From the NCBI GenBank assembly GCA_002633025.1, contig NMRB01001546.1, positions 14,255-78,254 of the forward strand: a stretch of DNA of 64,000 nt. The letters are read 5' to 3'. Within the stretch, counting starts at the first letter, position 1. The number at the start of each line of letters is the position of its first letter. A program made the translations under genes and the position numbers. The DNA comes from Notospermus geniculatus. Lineage: Eukaryota; Nemertea; Pilidiophora; Heteronemertea; Lineidae. The notes beneath the pieces were generated by a model. That model was not told the origin of the DNA, searched no databases, and worked only from the letters and a program-made list of their open reading frames with translations. This document shows, piece after piece, positions 54,471-64,000 of the stretch.

Positions 54471-56591
54471 AGACTAAAACAACGATAGTATCGAGCGCCA
54501 TCTAGCGTCTTCGTTTGGCAAACATCTCTGCGGTTTGGTCTCTGCGAGAAAATATAAAAATCGGGTAAAACTTTCGTGTTTATCGACAAACTTACATCTG
54601 CTTCGCAAGAAATATATTCGTTTTGGGAATACACACACGTTTAGCAGAAAATAATCACGTTTTGTATGTCTGTTTTTACACAGAAATATCTGTTTTGGCA
54701 CAAAAGCATATGTTTTACACTTACAAATACGTTTTGTGCACGTCTAATTTATGCGGACATAACCGCCCATAGTTGACGATGGTCACGAATTTTAGAATTT
54801 TAGAATACGAGTCCGTGACCGTGACCGTAGCAGAAAGCCTTCGTGCCACGCAAATAAACGAATCTTACAATCATGTGAAACGTCGAGTCATGGAAGTTCG
54901 CACACAATTAACCGATTGACAAATTGAATTTGAGATATTATATGATCAGGACACGACCTTCTGTGTAATAATCTGACCAAGGTCAAAGACATTTTGGGTA
55001 TTCCGGCCGTGATAGGCACGTTGTTTACTCCAGTGTGTCCTCGAGTGACTTTTCTCGTGTTATGTCCAAACGTTAGTGTACAATTCTATTTTGGCCCACC
55101 CGTAGATTATGGACAGTGTCTGAATCACCTTGGCCAAGGCCACGGCTACGATGACACTATCGAAGATATCACGTCTGGTGCATCAGACTAATCGAACATA
55201 CATGCTTCAATTATCTATTTTTGATGCCGGCTTTTTAAAATAATTGGGTAATCACGTGCCCCTAATGACGCAATGTTGATTTTTGATTGTCAACACGTGT
55301 CAGTGAACACGTTTGTCATTCCCGAATGGTCAACAAGCGGTCGCGTTCAGTCGGATGTCGTTATTTTTGCGACACCCGTTACGGGCTGTTGAGTGTGAAC
55401 ATGATTGACATATGGTACCAGGACGTGCCCTATGTCATTAGCCCTGACCCCAGTTCCAAGAAAGACACTCAAGGCAAGAAAAAACTAGGCCTTGTCTGGA
55501 GTGTCGCTATTCTTAGCTTTAATTTGCCTGACAATCTGATATGACACATATTTGCATGTCCTTATAGTCGGAGGCCAACTAGGACATCGTTGTTTTGAGA
55601 GTGACGTCCAAAACAATCACAACCATAGAATTGTTGTGGGCAGCAGTGGACAAGGGGTATTCGTGCTGATCGTGATGACCTAGAGTAGTAACAACATGTT
55701 TTGCATCACGTTTCGTAAAGCCTGGGTCTATGGACAGTGTGAAAACATTTCAAAAACATTTTGCAACACGTTGTTGCAAAGTGTTTCAAGTTGTTTCTGA
55801 AACTTGTTTCCAAAGAATTGACGTACGGTAACAATTTCTTGAAGTTTTTCAAAAACATGCTGCTGCATGTCGGTATTTTAAGATATTTTAAATATGTTTT
55901 GGTCCCTGCGCACTGTAAAATTTCGTGCAACTACCCAAAATCTCATGTTTCAACATGATGTTTCTGAAACGTTTTATAGGTCAAGTGTTGACGATTTTTT
56001 TCTGAAAAGAATGGGATATATCGCAAGACTATCATTCCATCATCAATGCAGTTTGATTACTTTTGTAAATCGAAACAGCGCTATTTCTACATTTCCCACT
56101 TATCGTCTGTTGAGATACTGCCTTTTGCCGCTAGGTGGCACCACTGCTCTGACCGCCCACCGCGACAGCTAAATCTGACAACACTGTTGTCGTTTAAATG
56201 CGCAGATTTCCACGGAAAGCTGTGTAATGACTGGTGGGTCGGATGGGGTTTTTAATGACTTTACATGAGATTACGCTGTCAGTGATTTCAATAGATAACA
56301 ATATTTGTCATGCGTCATAAAGCATTATTTATAGGGCATATACAAAGTTAGACAAAACCTTGTCAACTCAGGTCATCAGATATTAAAGGTATTTTGATAC
56401 GCTCCCAAAGCGTACCACCTACAGTGGACTGTTCCTGATCCTGTTTTTTGTGGGGGATAATTTCCCCGTCCTTCTTCATCCATCTTATGTATTTTACGTT
56501 GTTTCACCGGACGATGGGATACAGTTATTTTTGAGCGCGGATAGACAGGGTCAACTTCCATGTTGTCACAGGTCTCCCCTCACACGTCCGC
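54471..56591. other. spacer, no gene seen
   Basis: 55735-55830 is rich in AACATTTTGCAACA and mirrored TGTTGCAAAGTGTTT words. No gene called. Confidence 0.45.
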
Positions 56592-56687
56592 AGAGCATGC
56601 CGTACAGTGGTCCACTGTACGGCAGAGCATGCCCTACAATGGCCCACTGTATGGCAGAGCATGCCGTACAGTGGCCCACTGTACGGC
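56592..56687. repeat. 32-bp array of palindromes, three units
   Basis: Three units AGAGCATGCCGTACAGTGG + NCCACTGTACGGC. Each unit contains GCCGTACAGTGG facing CCACTGTACGGC, so every unit can form a hairpin and the whole block a cruciform. Confidence 0.95.
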
Positions 56688-57425
56688 ATCCTGTTCTCAA
56701 CGTCACCACACGCAAATTTCGTACGGATGCTGTGTGATGTACGCGTCGAATATTCATCACATTTTCTGAATATTATGTTGAATAAAAGCTTAAATGTGGT
56801 TCTATACATCGTAGCCCTATAGACCCTGAATTTAAATTTCCAAACAATCGAATGAAAAATGTGATCGTGTACGGCGGTCTTCAACAGGTGTTCAGTTAAA
56901 AACGCCCATGCGATGCCTATCCCATTGCTTGATTTTTCCAGTCACTCAGTGTTTACACCACGCAACGTACCTTTACAGTACTTGTCTAAAGCTGGAAACA
57001 CACTGCAAATAGTCAGTCACCAATTATTGGAACCAGATCACACGAACTTGGCCAATACTTTAAATATCAGCAAAACACACTGCTAACATATCTTGGTATT
57101 TTAATTAGATCCAGTCCAGTCTCGAGTGAAGAAATCACCTTGACCTTTTTCATTCTTGGCGGGAAATAGAATTCAGAGTCAAAATGGCTATTTACATGTC
57201 ATGAAAACGAAAGTGGAGAGGAAGTTGGGACAAAAGAAGGTCTTGGGTGGAACCTTGGATAAGTANCTAAATATGATACGCTTGACGAAGTTGCCCTTTT
57301 GTCTCTTATTCTTCCGTGGCTTGGATTAGGAGGGATTATACTTAAGTCTATTACTTAAGTCTATTACTTAATCTTTCATTGTCATAACCAAAGAGAAGGC
57401 GAGCACAAAAATCGACACACAATAT
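56688..57425. other. spacer, no gene seen
   Basis: CTTAAGTCTATTA is tandemly duplicated at 57343-57370. Otherwise featureless. Confidence 0.5.
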
Positions 57426-57494
57426 GATAAAGTATATAAAGTCAATTTCCGGAATATTCAGCAAATTCTGGAAATTGACTTTATATACTTTATC
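57426..57494. repeat. near-perfect 30-bp stem, 9-nt loop hairpin
   Basis: GATAAAGTATATAAAGTCAA + TTTCCGGAAT faces ATTCTGGAAA + TTGACTTTATATACTTTATC, with one G-T wobble. Loop ATTCAGCAA. The flank ATCTTTCATTGTCATA is present on the right and again at about 57370. Confidence 0.95.
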
Positions 57495-57654
57495 TTTCAT
57501 TGTCATATACACCTTTGTCTTGCAGTGTCTATTAAATGAAGTATAAGATGTAGTTTGTATTGTTCAATCATTCACTCAAAATGTTCATTTCGTATAAGAC
57601 TCTTTCCCTTCATCATACCGACTTCGCTTCACCACTAGTGGATTAGGATAATCC

Positions 57655-57951
57655 TTTGTGGACTTGGAACTCTTTTGTGTCTGTTTGGGCGGCGGCAGGG
57701 GTTTAAAGCAAGGGGGTGAACATGTTTTTGGCAGTGCAGATCCGGCTACGAAGACAGGTCGTCTGTGTGCTCTTGGAGGAGCTTCTGTTGGCCGGAAGGT
57801 CGTTGTGAATCAGTCCTGGCGTTGGTGCCGTGCGTGTCTTGTGAGACATGGGTTGTTCCTGTATGGCTTTGTGCCGCACAGCATTCTTATATGTTTGTCC
57901 GATCCTGGCGTTGGAGCCACTGAATTTTAAGATTAGGATGGAACGTTCCAC
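57655..57951 (-). pseudogene. exon-like open frame, two-copy family (copy 2)
   Basis: Minus strand, related to 29990-30284: HKAIQEQPMSHKTRTAPTPG, then SKSTQTTCLRSRICTAKN and a stop, after which the homology continues as KPLPPPKQTQKSSKS. Compared with copy 1 the frame is cut short inside the conserved block, so this copy looks decayed. Function unknown. Confidence 0.3.
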
Positions 57952-59144
57952 CTCGTGTTTTGTGCTGCCATGCCTTTTGGCTTATTTGTTTCATTGCAGC
58001 CAGTAGCCGACAGCTTTGATTTCGCTGCTCGCGGTCACATAGGCCTATGGACTAATTTTGACAGCATGTATTTACATGGGCCTGTCAGACATGCATCAAT
58101 GAAATTTGTTAGGCATCTAAAAAGGGCTTATTCTCCTGATTAGATTACCAAAGGTGCATTTGCCCCAATAACCTCCATGTTGGAGTAGACACTCGCTGAA
58201 ACCTGTTGACATACTTCTAATTCCCCGATAAGTGTTAAACCTGCCAATATGCACACCCTTGACTACAATCATGGCATTCATTGTTCGGCTCATCGGACAT
58301 TTTTATTGATTTTCATCAGCTCAGGTGAAGCGACCTTTTATCAGTTGAATATTTAACCTTTGAATTCGAATTTGAAAGTGTTTAACGATGGTCTCCAGTC
58401 AGACGATTTCTTACGCAGCTACCAAGTCCTAATCGGGGACTCCCCTTGAAATTTTGACGAGTCACGGGGTTTCATTTCGTAGTATTTTGTCGAATCATCG
58501 ACGTATGAAAAATATAATAGAAAATACCTAGGTGATGTAGAGTGCACCAAGTTGAAGTTTATAATTCTTGAACTAGGCAGCTGCTAAGAGTTGCTCCTAA
58601 TCAAGTTGAAGTTAATTATTGAACGAGACAGCTGCACTAGAGTTGTTCCTAGACTTAAGAAAATATGCCCTGGGCTTAAAAATGATTGTTGACAGGACTC
58701 CATCATATTCAGCCAAAATTGACATGAATGAATCTGTTTAATTTACGAAATTATGTAAAACAAATATAATGCCCATATTTTGTTGTTTTTTTTTTCACGG
58801 AAAACCAGAACCAAAGATATCAAAATTTCATACAAGCATACATGTGTAGGCCTGTACAAAAATGTACTTGAAAATAATATATGGTATATATATATGGTAA
58901 TTCATACCAGACTGAATAAATATTAAATTTCGTTGAAATCCGTCGAATAGTTTTTGCTCCAGAGCATAAACGTTGTGGATAATACAAAAATAGATATATC
59001 TATTTTTGATAATAGTTATGAAATTGACTTGTAGGTCAGTATCCCAAAAATGCACTGTCATATTAAATCTTCTTAATTGCTCTCCAGCTAGACAGTTTAT
59101 GTTGCACCAATTCAGCAGTGTATGATGTCGAAATCATGATACGA
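57952..59144. other. spacer, no gene seen
   Basis: AT-rich; AAGTTGAAGTT words repeat near 58550-58620. No gene called. Confidence 0.5.
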
Positions 59145-60732
59145 AAACTGCATTGGTTGTCGGTGATTTTTTGACTCTCATCATCCACAATATTTACTTA
59201 AGAACAGAAGGCTGTCAGAACAAGCATTAACTTTTAGTACAGTGACTTCTCAACTTTGATTTATAACGATATTAGGTACAAAAACAACTAGGTACACAAG
59301 TAACAGGTGGTATCTAAAAATAGCTGTACTTATTTGCTCCACTTGTACATGTTGTATAGGCACAAATGCGTGAAGAAAATTTAGGAACGTATCATTTCAA
59401 GGTTAGAAACCTGAGACGATTTTAGTGCAGTCCCAGGTAGATGCCCGATGCCTCGCTGGGCCTGAACCGAACCGACCCGAGGAAGGTACGGAGGGTTCCT
59501 CCGAACCAGCACGGTGTAAACAATTTAATAGTGGCGTAACGGCTTAAGCTACTGCGCATTAGCTTCTCTGAATCATGTCTGGAGATTGAGACGATGCGTG
59601 GAGTCTGTAATATCAAAGATCGAATTCGTCTGAAAATATCTATGCATCATGTGACTTGAATTCGGGGTCTCTTCCTGTCGTCTGCCGGCCAGAGTGCCAA
59701 TAGTGAGACCATGACCCGTTTCTCTTTTCCGGGAATTTGGCACTGGTCCAGGAGTCCAGCACTTATCAACATCACCGTGGCAAAAATAGATAAAAAATAG
59801 ATAATCTCTTATCTGTTTTTGCCGGTGGGGAATTTTCTGGAGGTTTCAGTGTGAGCAGGCAATTCGGGCGATGTTGACATGTCGATCAGAGAATAGCAAA
59901 GCTATTAATGATGATACTATTATCAAAAGATTTGAAAAAAGTAAAAAAAAAAAAGTAAAAAAAAAAAACTTACAAGTTGATATTGTCATACATTTTCCCC
60001 AATTCCCCATTCTATCAATCAGTTGTAAATGGATATGGATTTTGACACACTGCGGGGTTGCTGTCTGCCGATAAAAAAATGCCGGATGAGCACAGACCTG
60101 CGTTGATTAATCGAAATTCGTCTGCACTTCCACGTTTCTTCGAACCCGGATGAAATCGAGAATAATGTAATTAGCCTATCTGGACGACTATGTTATTAAA
60201 GTGTGCACGTAGGCCTGCACGTATCTCCTTTTCATTGTAAAAAAGAAAAAACGAAACAAGAAAAAAACAAAACACAACAAAAAAGAAACAGGGGAGGGCA
60301 AGGGATACCTAAACATGTACCACAGACACATACCTTCTGCTTTCGCTTCCCATGCATTAGATGTTCAAACCTTTCTCATGGAGATAAAAGAAGAAGCTTG
60401 CTTTTAACCTTTTTGTACTCTTCTTTATATTTTACATAACTTTTACCTCAAACTTTTCTCATAGATATGCATCTAAAAGAATAGAGTGTACTGCGTTATT
60501 ATGAAAAAGAAAACGGTAGCTTGGAGGATGATGAACTGTCAGTTTGCATTGTCGAGATTCTGGCTGTAACCTGTTGTTTACTAGCTCTATCGTGGAGTTA
60601 TTTATGCTCTACATACGGCACGTATAAAAAGTCTTTGCAATGCTCTCCAGTGTTGCCTTTACCTTGACTCATAAGGTTACCTTCATGCCGTTCAACCACA
60701 GAGATGCTGAACTTACTCGTTTTCCTCTTCCA

Positions 60733-60905
60733 GGTGTAACATCTGCCTTTGTTTTCGTGTGTCATTGTTCCCCTTATTGTTTGAGAATTGCTGGCAAATA
60801 GACCGACACATTTCTCTGTCTGTCCCCTATTGGTAAGCGCAGCCTATTCTGTCAGACAGGTAGGGGAACACTCACAAATGGGGAACATTCAAAAACGTTA
60901 CAGCA
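60733..60905. mobile_element. AGGTGTAACATCTGCC-family inverted-repeat element (D2 copy A)
   Basis: Left AGGTGTAACATCTGCCTTTG, right TTCAAAAACGTTACAGC; inner CCCCTTATTGTTTGAGAA and GCAGCCTATTCTGTCAGACA shared with 30799 and 48219. Confidence 0.75.
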
Positions 60906-61113
60906 TTATATTGACAGCAGGGAAAGTTGGTCAACAACACTATGAGAATCCACACGACGTTGCTCTGTCTCCCTTGTAAATTTGTTACATCCTACTTCCA
61001 ATTTTTATTGGCTGCTCAATAAATTTCAATGTTCTTTATTTTTTTGCTGATAACCAGCTGATGTGCAGTCAGTGACAAATATACTTTGGGCGATGACGAT
61101 ACAGAATATGTGG

Positions 61114-61145
61114 TACCAGGAGGAGATTATAATCTCCTCCTGGTA
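61114..61145. repeat. perfect 32-bp palindrome without loop
   Basis: TACCAGGAGGAGATTA followed directly by TAATCTCCTCCTGGTA. The D2 copy B equivalent (from about 63743) has one change (AGGATGAG) that breaks symmetry. Confidence 0.95.
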
Positions 61146-62789
61146 TACGTATACATCAACTGAGCACAGTACAGGACATCAGACATAGGACAGAAGACGA
61201 GGACATTTATAAGTTTCAGCACCATTAACAGTGAAGTACTAAACATGATATACATGTACAATGGGGGAGGGGGGTAAAAATGTTCTTCACTTGCCAAGGC
61301 ACGTCAAAATTATCAGGGGAACAGGTCACCTCTCTGAAATATATTCAAAAGTGCGTAACGATTAAAAAAGCAACTTTTTTTGCATAGATATTTTTAAAAA
61401 TCTAAGATTACTTAGCTTGTCCTCACTGGAGCGTAAACGTTGATCTGATTTTTTCAAGGTTTCACGTCTATATATAGACTTCAAGAGTTGGGTATTGGGA
61501 TGCGATTTTTTTGGGGGGGTGGTGTGTATACAGTCTGTCTGCTGTTCCAATAATCACGAATGCCTGAACAAGGACAGACTCGCATCTGGTATGAATTGAT
61601 TATAGTTCAGTGTAGGCCTACCAGCGCAGACAGATGGTGTTGGGAATATTATTTATAAACTGCATTGGTTGTCGGTGATTTTTTGACTCTCATCATCCAC
61701 AATATTTACTTAAGAACAGAAGGCTGTCAGAACAAGCATTAACTTTTAGTGCAGTGACTTCTCAACTTTGATTTATAACGATATTAGGTACAAAAACAAC
61801 TAGGTACACAAGTAACAGGTGGTATCTAAAAATAGCTGTACTTATTTGCTCTATTGTACATGTTGTATAAGCACAAATGCGTGAAGAAAATTTAGGAACG
61901 TATCATTTCAAGGTTAGAAACCTGAGACGATTTTAGTGCAGTCACAGGTAGATGCCCGATGCCTCACTGGGCCTGAACCGAACCGACCCGAGGAAGGTAT
62001 GGAGGGTTCCTCCGAACCAGCACGGTGTAAACAATTTAATAGTGGCGTAACGGCTTAAGCTACTGCGCATTAGCTTCTCTGAATCATGTCTGGAGATTCA
62101 GACGATGCGTGGAGTCTGTAATATCAGAGATCGAATTCGTCTGAAAATATCTATGCATCATGTGACTTGAATTCGGGGTCTCTTCCTGTCGTCTGCCGGC
62201 CAGAGTGCCAATAGTGAGACCATGGCCCGTTTCTCTTTTCCGGGAATTTGACACTGGTCCAGGAGTCCAGCACTTATCAACATCAACGTGGCAAAAATAG
62301 ATAAAAAAATTTCTGGAGGTTTCAGTGTGAGCAGGCAATTCGGGCGATGTTGACATGTCGATCAGGGAATAGCAAAGCTATTAATGATGATACTATTATC
62401 AAAAGATTTGAAAAAAGTAAAAAAAAGTAGGAAAAACTTACAAGTTGATATTGTCATACATTTTCCCCAATTCCCCATTCTAGCAATCAGTTGTAAATGT
62501 ATATGGATTTTGACACACTGCGGGGTTGCTGTCTGCCGATAAAAAAATGCCGGATGAGCACAGACCTGCGTTGATTAATCGAAATTCGTCTGCACTTCCA
62601 CGTTTCTTCGAACCCGGATGAAATCGAGAATAATGTAATTAGCCTATCTGGACGACTATGTTATTAAAATATGTGCACGTAGGCCTGCACGTATCTTCGC
62701 ACCAATTATGTCCTTTTCATTGTAAAGCAGAAAAAAACGAAACAAGAAAAAACAAACCAAAACACAACAAAAGAGAAACAGCGAAGGCA

Positions 62790-62920
62790 GGGCCGTACTT
62801 AGCTTTTTGGTGCCGGGGGAGGGGGGCAAAAGACTTTTTTGCCGTTCTTTTCCCAAACTCCGCACGAAAATCACTTTTTTTGTTGGCTTTAGGTTGCCCC
62901 CCCCCCCGCTAAATACGGCT
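62790..62920. mobile_element. hAT-like small element private to D2 copy B
   Basis: Ends GGGCCGTACTTAGC / GCTAAATACGGCT, inner G- and C-tracts (GGGGGAGGGGGGC, run of C at 62897-62907). Flanks GCGAAGGCA and GGAAGGGCA, with GGGAGGGCA at the empty site in copy A, giving an imperfect target duplication of about 8-9 bp, as expected for hAT transposons. Confidence 0.8.
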
Positions 62921-63361
62921 GGAAGGGCAAGGGATACCTAAACATGTAGCACAAACACATACCTTCGGCTTTCGCTTCCCATGCATTAGATGTTCAAACC
63001 TTTCCCATAGAGATAAAAGAAGAAGCTTGCTTTTAACCTTTTTGTACTCTTCTTTATATTTTACATAACTTTTACCTAAAACTTTTCTCATAGATATGCA
63101 TCTAAAAGAATAGAGTGTACTGCGTTATTATGGAAAAGAAGACAGTAGCTTGGAGGATGATGAACTTTCAGTTTGCATTGTCGAGATTCTGGCTGTAACC
63201 TGTTGTTTACTAGCTCTATCGTTGAGTTATTTATGCTCTACATACGGCACGTATAAAAAGTCTTTGCAATGCTCTCCAGTGTTGCCTTTACCTTGACTCA
63301 TAAGGTTACCTTCATGCCGTTCAACCACAGAGATGCTGAACTTACTCGTTTTCCTCTTCCA

Positions 63362-63535
63362 GGTGTAACATCTGCCTTTGTTTTCGTGTGTCATTGTTCC
63401 CCTTATTGTTTGAGAATTGCTGGCAAATAGACCGACACATTTCTCTGTCTGTCCCCTATTGGTAAGCGCAGCCTATTCTGTCAGACAGGTAGGGGAACAC
63501 TCACAGATGGGGAACATTCAAAAACGTTACAGCAT
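63362..63535. mobile_element. AGGTGTAACATCTGCC-family inverted-repeat element (D2 copy B)
   Basis: Duplicate of 60733-60905, differing by single bases (CTCACAGATGG instead of CTCACAAATGG). Confidence 0.75.
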
Positions 63536-64000
63536 TATATTGACAGCAGGGAAAGTTGGTCAACAACACTATGAGAATCCACACGACGTTGCTCTGTCTC
63601 CCTTGTAAATTTGTTACATCCTACTTCCAATTTTTATTGGCTGCTCAATAAATTTCAATGTTCTTTATTTTTTGCTGATAACCAGCTGATGTGCAGTCAG
63701 TGACAAATATACTTTGGGCGATGACGATACAGAATATGTGGTACCAGGATGAGATTATAATCTCCTCCTGGTAGTACGTATACATCAACTGAGCACAGTA
63801 CAGGACATCAGACATAGGACAGAAGACGAGGACATTTATAAGTTTCAGTACCATTAACAGTGAAGTACTAAACATGATATACATGTACAATGGGGGAGGT
63901 GGGTAAAAATGTTCTTCACTTGCCAAGGCACGTCAAAATTATCAGGGGAACAGGTCACCTCACTGAAATATATTCAAAAGTGCGTAACGATTAAAAAAGC

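Larger units (their letters stand above)
59145..61656. repeat. tandem segmental duplication D2, copy A
   Basis: A 2512-bp segment beginning AAACTGCATTGGTTGTCGGT recurs from 61657. It contains an inverted-repeat element (60733-60905) and a perfect 32-bp palindrome (61114-61145). Compared with copy B it has an extra ~33 bp at about 59780-59815 (palindromic ATAGATAATCTCTTATCT) and lacks the insertion at 62790. No gene visible; the identical 63-codon frames in both copies are not gene-like. Confidence 0.9.
61657..64000. repeat. tandem segmental duplication D2, copy B (runs off the window)
   Basis: Collinear with copy A to the end of the window, with scattered substitutions, a 131-bp insertion (62790-62920) and a small gain TCGCACCAATTATG near 62697-62710. 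Confidence 0.9.

Noticed and set aside
60788-63608. Identical 63-codon ORFs as a conserved gene pair
   Set aside because: Identity reflects the recent tandem duplication; the frame lies mostly inside an inverted-repeat element.
1-64000. Autonomous transposons, retroelement polyproteins or endogenous virus genes
   Set aside because: No reverse transcriptase, integrase, transposase or viral protein motif could be found in any open frame.

Overview
This window looks like non-coding, repeat-dense nuclear DNA from an animal, probably a marine invertebrate. Reasons: no dense ORF packing on either strand, AT-rich spacers, tRNA-headed SINEs with Pol III B boxes, dozens of short inverted-repeat (MITE-like) elements, minisatellites, and scaffold gaps (10580-11511, 52631-52947). 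The palindromes TACATGTA and AGGCCTA recur throughout. I cannot name the phylum from sequence alone. I recognise no complete gene and no transposase, reverse transcriptase, rRNA or credible functional tRNA gene, so gene symbols are empty. A few short stretches have exon-like features (open frame, GT/AG flanks, phase agreement) and are listed with low confidence.

Layout. 1-10.5 kb: spacer, a SINE, TA-flanked and GGGCC-type hairpin elements, a decaying-to-homogenised minisatellite (4.4-5.2 kb), a near-perfect 32-bp stem hairpin (8.0 kb) and one reasonable exon candidate (9.6-9.8 kb). 11.5-17 kb: spacer, an inverted repeat with hammerhead-like core motifs (12.9 kb), a SINE, and a candidate two-exon minus-strand gene end interrupted by a CAT/GAT repeat (14.0-14.6 kb). 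17.15-22.3 kb: two tandem ~2.6-kb copies of one segment, each with a private hairpin-element insertion. 22.3-31.4 kb: hairpin elements, minisatellites, a possible first exon (28.35 kb), one member of a two-copy exon-like repeat and a second SINE family. 31-46 kb: spacer with more SINEs, a 603-bp TA-flanked element inserted in an 18-bp minisatellite, a 24-bp VNTR (40.7-41.3 kb) and a cluster of four consecutive palindromes (43.6-44.05 kb). 46-57 kb: a terminal-inverted-repeat element carrying its own 32-bp tandem array, dispersed repeats, nuclear-receptor-half-site tandem repeats and palindromic satellites. 59.1-64 kb: a second tandem duplication (~2.5 kb unit) with another present/absent element insertion.

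The main biology is therefore mobile-element dynamics. The two tandem duplications act as natural before/after pairs showing precise insertion of small palindromic elements. Several element families share the terminal motif GGGnCC and overall hairpin shape but have different arms. The tandem duplications could instead be two haplotypes wrongly placed in series by the assembler; read depth would decide.
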